64,000 nucleotides of DNA from Dioscorea cayenensis subsp. rotundata (taxonomy: Eukaryota > Streptophyta > Magnoliopsida > Dioscoreales > Dioscoreaceae): the NCBI RefSeq assembly GCF_009730915.1, contig NW_024087032.1, positions 1-64,000 on the forward strand, written 5' to 3'. This document shows, piece after piece, positions 36,228-47,961 of the stretch (its first letter is position 1; every line of letters starts with the position of its first letter). Below the pieces are notes generated by a model. The model had not been told where the DNA came from and did no database searches. It was given only the letters and a program-made list of their open reading frames with translations. A program made the position numbers and the translations under genes.

Positions 36228-37382
36228 ATGCTAGGTTTGAGGGGAGTATATATTTCTCCTCCATGCCTTTCCCATGCCATTTGATGCATCCCAAATATGG
36301 GCATGCATCAAAAGGAGTCTCCTTGAATCCAAATGGGTCTTATAGTTCATATTTATACAAATTTATGTAAATTAAAAATAAAAAATAAAAAATTATATTT
36401 ATATTTATATTTAGAAAACAATCAAATTTTGACTTAAATAAAATTTTAAATTCAAAATTAAAAAATAAAATACAAAAAAAAAAAATCTCCGATCTCTTGT
36501 AACAAGAGCGGAGATTTATGTAAAAAAAAAAAACAAAAACAAAACAAAAACAAACAAACAAACAAACAAACAGTGTTGGTGAACAATTATGAATGGGAAG
36601 ATGACTTGTGAAAAATAGAAAGGAAAAAATAAATAGATAGCAAAATAAAATGAAGAGGGAGAAGAAGAAGAAAAAAAAAGACATTGCTAAGAGGGAAAAA
36701 AAGAAGACTTAAAGAGGAGAAAAGGAAGAAGAGAAGACTCAAGGAGGATGAAAATCCTAAAGAGAAATAATGCTCGAGAGAGGAGACGAAGATCAAAAGG
36801 ATTAAAAAAAAGCCATATAGGATAGGAGAGAGAAAAAAAAGGAGAAGGAAACATAGTAAAAAAAATCAAGAGGAAAAAGAAAAGAAGAAGAAAAGTTCAT
36901 AAGAGAAGAAGAGCAACTGAGATGAAAAGAGGAAAACTTGAAACTTAAAAAATAGGGAGAAAAGAGAGAAAACAAAAAAAAATTAGGGAGAAGGAAATCC
37001 AACATAGACGATCCGAGAGAAACAAATAAGAAGAGACGAATAAATCTAAAAAAGGAAAAAGATAAGAAGAAAATGAAATTAGACACAAAAGAGAAGGAAA
37101 TGAAATCAAAGACAAGGAGATTGGATTGAAGAGAGAAATGAGAGAAGGAGATCATATAAAAAAAGAGATCAACTAAAATACTGGATAATCAACTAGTTCA
37201 TGATTTTTTTTTCCTTCCTTTTCTTTCCCTTTTCCAGTTTAAGAAATCTATGAACATACATCTTGTGAGCATGCCACGACTATACAATACTCCATGAATT
37301 CTCATGTAATCATTTCAGTACTTGATGTGTTAGAGTTAATATTTGGCCATGTATGATTTCAGTGTAAGTCAAACTACATGTA
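36228..37382. other. Purine-rich, gene-free stretch
   Basis: Between about 36590 and 37160 the + strand is dominated by A and G (gaagaagaag, aaaggaag, gagagaaa words) with few C or T. This generates Phe/Ser/Leu-rich open frames on the - strand, which I reject as genes. A (caaa)n run lies near 36540-36570. Nothing else is recognisable. Confidence 0.7.
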
Positions 37383-38161
37383 GGGGTTGTTTGGTTACCT
37401 GTAAGTGAAATTACATGTAAATAGAATTACAGTGTAAGTGAAAATCATGCATTTCAATTTACATCATTTTTGTTTGATTTGCTGTAATTGAAAATGTTGC
37501 ATTTACTTTTTTTTTTTGGGTTTGATGTAAGTTAAAAGATACGGTTATTATGTAAGTGAAGGGGTGAGATTACCCCTATTATTATTATTATTATTTAATT
37601 AATTAATTAATTAATTAATATTTTTCATAAAAAATAATTTAAACTAAAATAAATAATTTCATTAAATTAATTATTGAAACTAATAAGTTGATTTAATAAA
37701 TTAGTGATTACATTTAAAAAAATACATAAATTATTTATTATTCATTATTACTTAATTAATACTTTATATATAAAAAATAATTAATTAATTTTATTTTGAT
37801 TGTTCATCCAAAATATGATATTCAACATTCATAGTTCAAATATAACATGACAATTGTCCATCTAACAACAACAAAAAATAAAAATTAAAAATATGGCATT
37901 CAACATTCATAATACACATCAAAATAATGATACACAAAAACACAAATATGAAGCCTTGTTCTTCCAAAATACGACATTCAACATTCATAGTTCAAATATA
38001 ACATGACAATTGTCCATCCAACAACAAAAACAAAATAAATAAATAAATAAATAACAAAGACATCATCTCATGATACTTGTACAATTAAAACAAAACATAA
38101 CATTGTCCAAAGACATCATCCCAAGTTAAGATAAAACAACATGATATGGTGTTATAACAAC

Positions 38162-39176
38162 TCATGCTCGACGACCACCCCTTAATTGATCAATAAAATC
38201 ATCCATCCAAAAGCAACAAAGTGAATGAGTTTTATTCATAAACCCGTTTGCTAAAGGAAGATTTTGAAGCAAATAGTCATATGCCAGTCCAAGACCATAT
38301 TCGGTGTAGTGCTCACTTAAAGTCATAATCTCATCAAGCAATTGCTTACTAATAAATTGACTCTTGTCTCCCTCTAATGCATTTGCAATTCTTCCTAATT
38401 GATGCTCAACATTTCGCATGATTTCTTCATCCGCTTTAGCACTTTTTTCTCGTTTTTTACCATTTTTGGCTTAGGAGGTGGAGCTCATCGGTGTGTCATT
38501 TGTAGGAGGTTGAGTTTGTCCAATGTCGTCAAAATCATCGAAGCCTTGACTTTGGCCATCAAAATTGATTATTGGCGTTTGTAGTGGTGGTTCCATTTGT
38601 GTGCCTAGGCTTCTAGAACTTTGAGCACCTGTTCTCGCAAAAGATCCCGTTACTTGATCATTTCCACATACAATTGCCATCTCTTCATAGTCCTGAATTG
38701 GCTTATTAATATAAATCTCTTCCCCGGTGTGGGCCTACGAAGATAAATACGCATTCTCTAATTAAAGTCAATGCACAAATATTGAAAATATATTATAAAA
38801 ACTCTAAGTCACTACTTACTTGTATGTATATTCGGCATTCCTCCTCTCCCATGATTATTTTTTTCTCCACATCATCCCATGATACACCACTTAAATTCTT
38901 AATCTTCTTTATTATTAGCCATATTTTTCTTACATACCTAAGCCGATTGAAAACATGTGTGTCACTTATGGCTAAATTGAACCTTTCACCCACAGCCCTA
39001 GCAACAACATTTATGGCAACACTTTTAAATCCCTTGTCAAATTTAACGCCAAAATTTGCTTGCTCAACCAAAGATGCCAACATGAAAGATGTCATGATAG
39101 CTGTCCATCAGAAATTAGTTGATGTTTTCCTTCCAATAGAGTCATGGCTTTCTTGTGTTAAGTCTTGAGACTCCAT
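38162..39176 (-). pseudogene. Harbinger-associated Myb/SANT-like DNA-binding protein gene, disrupted
   Basis: Two exons: 39176-38820 and 38734-38162, GT-AG, phase 0. The product starts MESQDLTQESHDSIG, then a Myb/SANT-like domain (GFKSVAINVVARAVGERFNL, FNRLRYVRKIWLIIKKI, LSGVSWDDVEKKIIMGEEE). After a Ser/Gln-rich linker comes a helical C-terminus (NVEHQLGRIANALEGDKSQF). Such proteins accompany PIF/Harbinger transposases and help bind the element ends and import the transposase. There is a TGA at codon 23 (39108-39110), where the family has a basic residue before Trp, and a TAA at 38471-38473. Two nonsense changes make this a pseudogene. Confidence 0.75.
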
Positions 39177-39421
39177 CTGTATCACATAATTAGCATTGAA
39201 GTAATTATTTCAAAATTGATCTTATCCAATAATGGGCAATGTATAACAAACTCATTTAAAAAATGTAAGGAGGCATTGAATAATATCACAAACGAAAACA
39301 ACACATAAACAAGTTTCACCACAAGATTTGTTTTGTATAATTAAACAACAAAATTTGGATAACATATAGCGTTCCATAAGCCCACAATTTTTTTCCTTAA
39401 GAAAACATAGGAAGTTAGATT

Positions 39422-40670
39422 TTATCTATTAATCCGCATATCATTCATAATTGTTTCTCGTATTGCACACCATTCCCTTGTTTCTTCACGATCTTGGGCT
39501 TGCGTTCTCACCTCGTGTACATTTGTGTTTGGTTCCCAATCTTCAATATTTGGTACATATATATCATTACCTCTTTGTAAAATGTGATTATGAAGTATGC
39601 AACACGCAATGACAATATCCACTTGTGTTTGAAATGAGAAAAATGATCTAGATGTTAGAATTTTGAACCAATTTTTTAAAGCACCAAAGGCTCGTTCCAC
39701 TGAAGTACACAAAGAGAAATGCCTATAATTTAACAACTCCTTGCTATTTGATGGAGTTCGTGCACTAAAATCCTTGAGATGGTATCGGACACCACGAAAT
39801 GGTGATATAAAACCGGGTAGGGTGGAGTTTCCAGGGTCTAATAGGTAGTATTTGCCTATAACAAAATAGACACAATCTATTAATTACACAATTGTATTAG
39901 ATTAACTATGTTAATTTTGAAATAATTTTATGATACCTTCCGGCACTACAAGCCCATCTTCTCTTTCCAAAGCATTCCGAAGGACAAGTGCATCATGTGC
40001 TCAACCTTCCCAACCGGCTAGTACATATGTAAACTTTAATTCAAAATTAATTACCGCTAATACATTTTGATTAGGGTAAGGCTTTCTTCCACGGAAACGA
40101 GCTACAATATCGTGTGGAACAGATGCGTGAATATGTGTACCATCAAGTGCTCCAATGCAATCCTATTAATTAATGAAAAATTATTAACACCTTGCATGTA
40201 TTAGTTAAAAAATTATTTAGAGTTAAATCTATATTTCTTACCTTAAAGTATGGCATAAACCTTGGATCTTGAGTGATGATTGGACTTGTGGCTATATTAG
40301 GTAGTTGGATTAATTCACCCCGAAGTTCTCCAATAGCATACAAGACATGATTGAAATATCGACTAACTGTTTCTCCCGATCTTAGAAAATTAACTCCAAT
40401 GACCCTATTTCTCACATTATGACCAACTATGTGAAGAAACATAGCCACTTGCTTTTCCACACTTACATGTAAAGTATTGTATAGAAATCCTTTCGCTTTT
40501 AAAAGATCACACAATCCAAAAAATAATGTTCTTTTCATTCTCAACATAGATATACTAGCCTCATCAGAGCTATATATTATTCTTAAAATATAATTTGCTC
40601 GTTGTGCATCTCTATTGTAATAAGGCTCCCATGGCAAACTAAGGTTTCTTCTCCTAAACCACATTAACAC
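39422..40670 (-). pseudogene. PIF/Harbinger DDE transposase gene, one in-frame stop
   Basis: Three exons, 40670-40242, 40162-39937 and 39855-39422, join in phase to 1089 nt. The N-terminal part carries the helical region before the nuclease (FLHIVGHNVRNRVIGVNFLR, SGETVSRYFNHVLYAIGELR). The nuclease part has DCIGALDGTHI (first Asp), FELKFTYVLAGWEG followed by AHDALVLRNAL (second Asp), KYYLLDPGNSTLPGFISPFR and VERAFGALKNWF (Glu). This is the DDE_Tnp_4 layout. The only break found is TGA at 40001-40003, where relatives have Ser in GWEGSAHDA. It is close to intact. Confidence 0.85.
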
Positions 40671-40791
40671 AAAGATGGTGGTAAATAAAGTGGAAGAAAT
40701 TGCGGCATATTAATCTTCAGACTTTGACTCCATCTATAAGTCATATTGAAATAGTCATTTAAATAAGATAATTAAAATAATTAAAATAATT

Positions 40792-40794
<3 letters not shown>

Positions 40795-40836
<42 letters not shown>
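40795..40836. repeat. (AT)n microsatellite, about 42 bp
   Basis: Pure alternating A/T, directly after an (aattaaaat)n stretch, between the transposase gene and the captured exons. Confidence 0.95.
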
Positions 40837-40839
<3 letters not shown>

Positions 40840-41153
40840 TATCACCATGCAAAGAAAGAATCAATACGTCCAAGTATGACAAATCTTAATGAAAGAATAG
40901 TGGGATTCTATTGAACTTTTTTGCAAATTTCATTGGAATAATAGTCTTGATCCTAGCAATAAACAGGTATCGTAATTGGCAATACCAAATAAAAATAAAG
41001 AAAATAATATAGGATCATTTATGGTTAGCAAATAATTCCCACTAGTAAAATGACATAGTAAAATGAAGTGCTTTTTTTTTTTGTGGGTTTCGGGGTGGGT
41101 GTGTTTAGTTTAGCTTTGCATATAGTTCTATATCTTATACTATATGAATCACA

Positions 41154-41672
41154 GGTTTTGCCAACCAATTAAAGTTAATTGGGCATATGCCAGTGGGTTT
41201 CTGGTATTAACTTTTTATTACTTTCAGACCAGAATATTGATGATGTTACCCAAATTAATGGGTATGCTTATGACTTTCCTAAAATATTTGTTATCATATA
41301 AAGGTCATTTTAACATCAATGATTTTAGTTTGTGCAATATAAAAGATATTCTTATTTTAATGGGTATGCTCATTCAGGCTAAATATTAGCAATGGCTATT
41401 CTTATTTTATTTAAAATGGAATATATTTATTGGTCTGACTTATGCTTTGTATATGTTGCAGAGATGTAAGGGTCATGTGGGATCAAAAGACTGGTCATTC
41501 TAGAGGATTTGGTTTTGTTTCCTTCAGAAACCAGCAAGTGTATTGATGGATTTTCCAAAAACATAACTTTTGTTCCACTACATTTTTTTTTGGGTGGTTG
41601 TACCTGGTGTTGGCTCTTAATCTTATGCTTTTAGTTTTTAGGATACACAAAATGCCATAAATGAGCAAACAG
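41154..41672 (+). pseudogene. Captured exons of a UBP1/TIA-1-like RNA-binding protein gene
   Basis: Three separated pieces match consecutive parts of plant oligouridylate-binding protein 1 (UBP1). 41154-41203 encodes CQPIKVNWAYASG with an AG acceptor before it. 41462-41537 encodes [20 protein letters not shown], the RNP1-containing part of RRM2, up to FRNQQ with a GT donor. 41642-41672 encodes DTQNAINEQTG with AG and GT borders. A degenerate GHFNI-like piece sits near 41303. Introns are kept, so this is a DNA-level copy, not a retrocopy. It contains only about half of one RRM plus a linker and has no start or stop, so it is a gene fragment inside the Harbinger element. Confidence 0.8.
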
Positions 41673-42600
41673 GTATGTTGCATAACCCACTAAAGTTCTA
41701 ATTTCTCTATGCATATCCATACCTTTGCATTTGTTTAATGGCTTGTAATAGCTAAATACTGGTTATAACTTATAACTATAGCTAAAATATCAGTTGTTAG
41801 ACATCCTGTGTAATACCAGCTTATTGTTTATGCTTGTAATTAAAAGAGCAAGAAGCTAGCAACCAAGTGAAGATCCACATGCCTCTCTTCCAATTAAATG
41901 AAATCAAGGTAAATAGAGTTATATATACTTTTAAAAGCTTAAAAGGGATACAGAAAAGCTATGAAATTTCAAAATATTCTCTTGAGATTCAAGCAACAGG
42001 ATAAACAAAGTGAGAAGATCGGCTAAATCAAAGGAACAAACACCAAGTGAACAAGTAGCAGGATAAATTTTTCCACCTCAAACTAGCCATCAGAATAAAT
42101 TTATCCTCAAACCGTACAGATTCAAGAAAAAAAAAAGCAAACATTTAGTTTCTCCCAGGTATGCATTACATGTTTTCACAGTCAAAATGTCCCAAAAGAG
42201 GTCGAGCAAAGATTGAGGCCAAATCTAAAGGGCAAGACAGGAGGAGTACCTTACCGGAGAGAGAGGCGGGACTGGAGCTCAAGGCTGCCGGAGCGGTGAG
42301 CTTTTCGGTGGGGCTGGTCAAGCAAGAGAGCGGAAAGTTGAAATGTCATGCTTTTTGTTAAAAAGAAAGTGACTTTAACCAAGTTATTTTGCAGGATTTC
42401 AACTTACAGCAAAAGTTGCTATAAGTTGAAATCCTGCAATAGTACAATAACATGTAAAATATTTTACATATAAAATGCTTTTCATAGGTAACCAAACAAT
42501 GTTTTACATGTAACTCCACTTGCAATACAGCTAGTTGCAGCTAGTTGCAGGTTACCAAACAACCCCATAATTGAAATTACTGTATTTTCACTTACATCAT

Positions 42601-44151
42601 GGTTGTTTGGTTGCCTGTAAATGAAAATGCTGCATTTTTTTTTTCAAGTGTTTGGTTTGATGTAAGTTGTGGGTTAGAATCATCATGTAAATTAAGTGGT
42701 GAGATTACCCCTATTTTCAAAATTTTTTATAATTTATAATTTACTTTAATATTTCATTTAAAATTTGTTTATTTATTTAAGTTAATACATTTTATTTAAA
42801 TAGATTTAAGTTAATGAATTTTATTTATTTAAATTTATTTTATTTTTTAAATTAATTATTTAATATTCTTGAATTTAACCTACTAATACATTTCCTTGTT
42901 ATTGTCTTTAGAATTTTTTTGAGTGGTACACATAAAAAAAAAAAAGGATCAGTTTTTACTCATTCACATGGTATGGTTTGTGTTATGAAATGCCAGCAAT
43001 CCCCACAACCCAACATGCAAGCTTTACAAGTAAGGCATCTAAATTACCACCACCAATTAAAGCATCTTAAGAAAATGGTTAAAAGAAAAGTGAGCACAAA
43101 TAAATTTTATCCTGATAAATAACTTCAAAAACAAAAAGGCTTCAGAGAAGTTTAAGAATACTGAAGGATATAAGAATGCAACCAATAAAACAAATTAAAA
43201 TTTAAGTTGAACTCTTATCTACATCCAATAAAATGCCATGACACCTAGCTTTAGTTAGGAATCAATTCTATTCTTTGAGTTAAAGGATGGTCCTGAAATG
43301 AAAGGTCCCACACCACCTAGATTTTTACAAGATAAATTTTATATTTGACCAAATTGACTAAAAATTAAAACCAATCATCAAAACTAAGAAATTCACAGAA
43401 GTTGTCAAACATGAGAAAAGTCCGTAAAACAAGAATCTTATCAATGAAGAAACATAGAAATCATGGGCAACGAGAGCATTAAGATTGTGAAATAAAGCCC
43501 AATTACAAAATGAGAATCAAACAAACCATCACAATAAATCTTGAAGCTTGTAAATACTAAGATCTATGAACATTAATCCACAGATTCAATCAAACTCTCT
43601 CTCAGCTTTGATCAAATAATAATTAACATCCAAAAAAATGAGAATATTATGAATAGAGTCCCATAATTCAAAGAAAACCCAAAGAAACAAAGAAAAAAAA
43701 AGATGGAAATAGATCAAAGAACCTCTTTAGATCTAGAAAAACTCCTCTTTTCCTTCTTCTTCTCCTTCTTTCACCTTGTCAATGGACCTGAGAGAGATGG
43801 GATTGCAAGAGCAACGGCGAGGCAACGCGAGGGAGATGAGATCAGAGGAGCGACGGCTGGTGGGCAACGCTTTGAAGAAAGGAGGGCTTGACAACCAAGT
43901 AGCTAGGAATGGAAAAGAGAACGAAGAGGAAGGTCTCACAGGCTTGGCAAAAAGGTGATTTTAATCCAACCCATTCCCTACAGTTTGACTTATGGCCAAT
44001 TTGGCCGTAAGTTCAAATGCAGCAAAAAGCCCAAAATTAGTGATTTAAATCACAACAAATATCCTTTCATAGCAAATCAAATAACCTATGTTGGCATTTT
44101 ACCTGTAAGTCAAATTACATTACACCCACTTACGGGTAACCAAACAGCCCC
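42601..44151. mobile_element. Harbinger-like, probably non-autonomous element abutting the previous one
   Basis: The left end ggttgtttggttgcctgtaa and the reverse complement of the right end, ggggctgtttggttacccgt, resemble the ends of the 37383-42566 element. Subterminal words such as ggtgagattacccctat are shared. The interior has no transposase. A less AT-rich piece at 43740-43930 may be captured host DNA, but I do not recognise it. Its right end meets the start of duplication copy B exactly. Confidence 0.55.
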
Positions 44152-44353
44152 ATAAAGTGATTAATCTTTATCGACACTAAATGCTAGCCTCCAAAATTTT
44201 CTTCTTTAAAACTCAATGAGTTAAAACCAAAACTATTGCATATCTTTATGAGCCACTCTGGAGATTCCCCCCTCTACTAAGGATGACACTATTAAACACC
44301 AATGATCAGGTGGTCTATTAATTTGATAGTTGAATGTTTATTAGAACTCTTTA

Positions 44354-46869
44354 TGTGGGCCCCACATGTTTTTAATTTAATTCATTTAATTTTTACATGC
44401 ATGGTTGTTACGGAAGAGGAATAGAAACCTTCATTTTTATTAAATTTTATTTTTTTCTTAATCTTTATATTTTATTAGGTTTTCAAACCCTAGCCGCCAC
44501 CTCTTTGTTTCTCCCGATATAGATTTTCGTTTGGACCAAGAAAGAGGGAGAGATCTTGCCTCTTTCCTCTTCTTTTTTTACTTTTTGGTGTGTGGTGCCG
44601 GCGGCGAGAACGGAGATAGGCCTCTTCGTCAAGGGTAGTGTTGTCATCGTTGTGAGGTAAGCGTTCTCTTCCTAGATCTAGGGTTAAGGGTGTAATTTTA
44701 TTTCCTCGATCTTGTTGTGGTATTGTTTAATGTTTTATTTAGGGATTAAGTGGTGGATTGATTTTTTTTTCTTTCATGATGAAACTAGCCATTGAATAGT
44801 AAATTTTCTATATTGATTTGCAAATTGTTGTTGCCTATGTTCATGATCAAATTATGTGTTAAGAATATTATTTTTTATTTGAAAACAAATAATAAAATTG
44901 TTAGTCTTATTTTTTTTTAAATTAATGTGGAATTAATTGGTGCTGGCGTCCACTTTAGCACTCTCAAATTTAACAAAAGTATATATATATATTGAATTTA
45001 TTGGATTGGATGGCTGTGTTCATCATTTTCTATATTTTAGAAGCCATGCTTGATTTCAAGGAGTTCAAGGTTTGGTCGTTAGTAATTATTTGCTACTTGT
45101 GTTTCCAATTAGTTTGTCAACACCATATTATGATAAGGATAATATCAATGATTTTGTCTTTATATGTAAGAAACTATTCTGTGCTTTGTGATCTAAATGT
45201 TGAAATTTTATGTTTAGGATGGTTAGTTGGAGTGTTGTGTGTTTAATTTAACTTGTATAGATATTAAATGGATTTCAAGATTCAGATACTGTGCTTGCTT
45301 TAATTCCACAGGGAATTGTGAAGAAGCTCTGTGCGTGAATAGTTAGCACACACAGATATATATCTATGTAAATATATATATATTGGGTTGTTGGATGTTT
45401 AAGTGTTATGATAGTGTAGAAATTTGATCCACTGTATATTCCTGTGTGTTTGTAGCATGTTTCGCGTTTTAATACATTGGAATGTACTCTCAAATATAGG
45501 GTGTTCTGTGGAAGCCTAATTTCGTGGTGCTTGTAGTTTTGGTGTTAGCTAGTCAGGTAAGTAAACCGCATATAAACCTATATATATGTATATATAAATT
45601 TCTAATTATCGAAATGATTCACATAATTATTTAATTACTTTTGGGTTTTTATTGTTAAAACCATTCATGGTGTTATGTTTAAATGTTTTTGGGTTAAAAA
45701 TCATCGTATCTACCATTATCTTCGAATTTATAGATTTTTTTATTTATATATTTATTTGTTTATTTAATTGATTCTAAATTTGATCGCCATTGTTACGTTA
45801 ATATATTATATATTCTTGTTTTTATTTTTACTTTGAACTTCTAGAGACAATGGCTATTTAAAGATTGAAATGGTTGCATAAATCTTGATTTATAATTTTT
45901 AAATATCCATTCTGTTATGGATTACTTATATTTTTAAATAATGTGGTTACCCGCTTTTATTAAATTTTTACTTATTCTTACCACATATTGGCATCTAATT
46001 CATTTTGAAATAATTAGAATTATTTTTCATTAGAAAAAAAGCAGGGATCACCAAATTTCATTGTTGTGTTGACTGATAATTTTTGGACATGATATTTTTT
46101 TGTATAGAAATTCATAGTCCCCCAATTAACAATGCAATAACCCACGTCACATCGGGGGTTAAACACTGACCATGTCGACACGTACTTCTGACATAGAAAC
46201 TATAGTTTCGCACCGTTCCGTCGGTGAAGAATAACGGCTTATGATATTCTGGCTCGGGTCACCGAGGGTAAACCTATGAGTTCTGAAATCCGACTCGGGT
46301 CACCGAGTTTAAATAAATGAGCTATGATATTTTGTTTTGGCATTAGTTGTTTGAGGGACATATATGCTTGTTATTTTGGTAAACTAATCCTGTTATGATT
46401 TAATTCTGATTTCTGGATTTCACTTTGATATTTATTTCGCTTTGTTACATTTTGTACACTTTTAGAAACTATTGAACATTTTTGTGATCCCGATATTTTT
46501 AGTGGTTGCTTATTGGGCTCCCAAGCTCATTAAGTTGTTCTCTCTATCTTTCAGATCAGGAGTAGGGTTGGGTGGTGGATAGTTTAGCGGGGTCGTTGAG
46601 CAAGTCGCCGCCTAGTTATATTTCAAGTTAATAAACTTTCTTGTTGTGAACCTAGAACTTATGTCTTATGTTTAATGTCTTGTGAGACACTTGTTACTTG
46701 CTTCCATTATATATCGGGCATTGTGCCTCTATGTTGTCTTAAAGTTAATGTCTTTGTTAAAGGTTATTTTATCTAGTGTGAGACAGGTTTTGAGGCTTTG
46801 CGTGCCTACTTGGTCACGACCTTGTAGGTACGCGGCCGTTTGTCAATGCTCCAGGTTCGGGGCGTGACA
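44354..46869. mobile_element. Solo LTR, 2516 bp, probably Ty3/gypsy, TSD CTTTA
   Basis: Starts TGTGGGCCCC and ends GGTTCGGGGCGTGACA, the TG...CA form of an LTR. The 5-base repeat CTTTA flanks both sides (44349-44353 and 46870-46874). Copy A has the unfilled site at 12105-12109. There is no primer-binding site, gag-pol or second LTR, so it is a solo LTR. The length and the GGTTCGGGGCGTGACA terminus fit long-LTR plant gypsy elements (Tekay/Del type), which is inference. Small open frames inside are not genes. Confidence 0.8.
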
Positions 46870-47961
46870 CTTTATAAGTAGAGAGTTCGAATAACAAGTG
46901 AGGACACATTTTTGAGAATGTGTAGTGGTTATGTACAGGTGGTTTCAATCAAGGTTGTCACAGGCGCGCCTGAGGCGCCAGGCGCACGAGGCTCACCCAT
47001 GTGCGCCTTTATCCACATGAGGCGGGCGGTGTCAAGGAGGTGCGCGCCTCTGAGCCCAGGCGCCAGGCGAAGGCCTAGGCGCGCCTCCATGATATGCAGT
47101 AGGTTTTTTCCCATTCATTTCTACTTTAAATCATGGCCACACATCTTGTTTTAAAGTTTTAATCTCATCCACATATTTGCATCTTGATGATTTAAATTGG
47201 AGAAACCTAATCTAATCCACATATCAACAAATCAACCAATCAACCAATCTTATCCATAGAAAATCTCCAAACCCTCGTCACTCCTCTCCTCTCCCTTGCA
47301 TTTGGCTGGATCAGCACCCCGAATTATCCCTTGAATCTGGATTCTAGATCAGCACCGCCACCTCTCCCTTGGATCCAGATCAGCACTGCCAGGTCCGCCA
47401 CCTCTCCCTTGCATCCGATTGAATCAGCACCGCGGCACCGTCACCTTTCTCTTGCATCCGATTGAATCAGCACCGCGACACCGCCTCATCTCCCTTACAT
47501 CTCACTTGCATCCGGCTGGATCAACACCACCTCCTCATCTGAGATTTGTGTAATTGTTGATTTTTTAAATTTAATTTTGTTATAATTTGTGTATTAAATA
47601 TTAAAGAAATATATATATATATATATATATATATTGGTTGATGTTCTCTTCCATGATATGCTGTAGCCTGTAGTTCATCAAATTGTTCTTGTAATACTGT
47701 TGACATCAATAAGATTATGCAGCAAGAAAAATGAAGGGATCTCAACAATTAAGAATTAAAACTAATATATTTCTTTAACTATTTTGTATGATTGTATCTT
47801 AAAGCTTCTTGCATAATTGCATTGCATTAAGTAACAATACAAGTTAGAAGGAATTAATATGAGAATAAATGTGTTAGTTAAATGATTGATGTTTTAGTTA
47901 TACACTTATGCAGTTATACATATATAATTAAATGCTCAACCATTTTATCGTTTATAGGTAC

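Larger units (their letters stand above)
37383..42566. mobile_element. PIF/Harbinger DNA transposon, 5.2 kb, with Myb-like and transposase genes
   Basis: The left end GGGGTTGTTTGGTTACCTGT and the reverse complement of the right end, GGGGTTGTTTGGTAACCTGC, form the terminal inverted repeats. Both subterminal regions carry spaced cttacat/atgtaag words. The left part holds a Myb/SANT-like gene and a DDE transposase gene, both on - and both with in-frame stops. The right part (40680-42566) is long, non-transposon sequence that includes exons captured from an RNA-binding protein gene. I cannot identify a clean 3-bp target duplication, and the right border could instead be at 44151 if the next element is part of the same insertion. 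Confidence 0.7.

Noticed and set aside
36340-37155. Phe/Ser/Leu-rich open frames on the - strand
   Set aside because: They are products of the purine-biased + strand and are low-complexity.
42161-42361. 66-aa open frame on the + strand
   Set aside because: It is basic and low-complexity, shows no family match, and sits in the non-coding right part of the Harbinger element.
43703-43958. Possible small GC-rich gene on either strand
   Set aside because: Several overlapping frames are open by composition and none has a recognisable domain; kept only as possible captured DNA.
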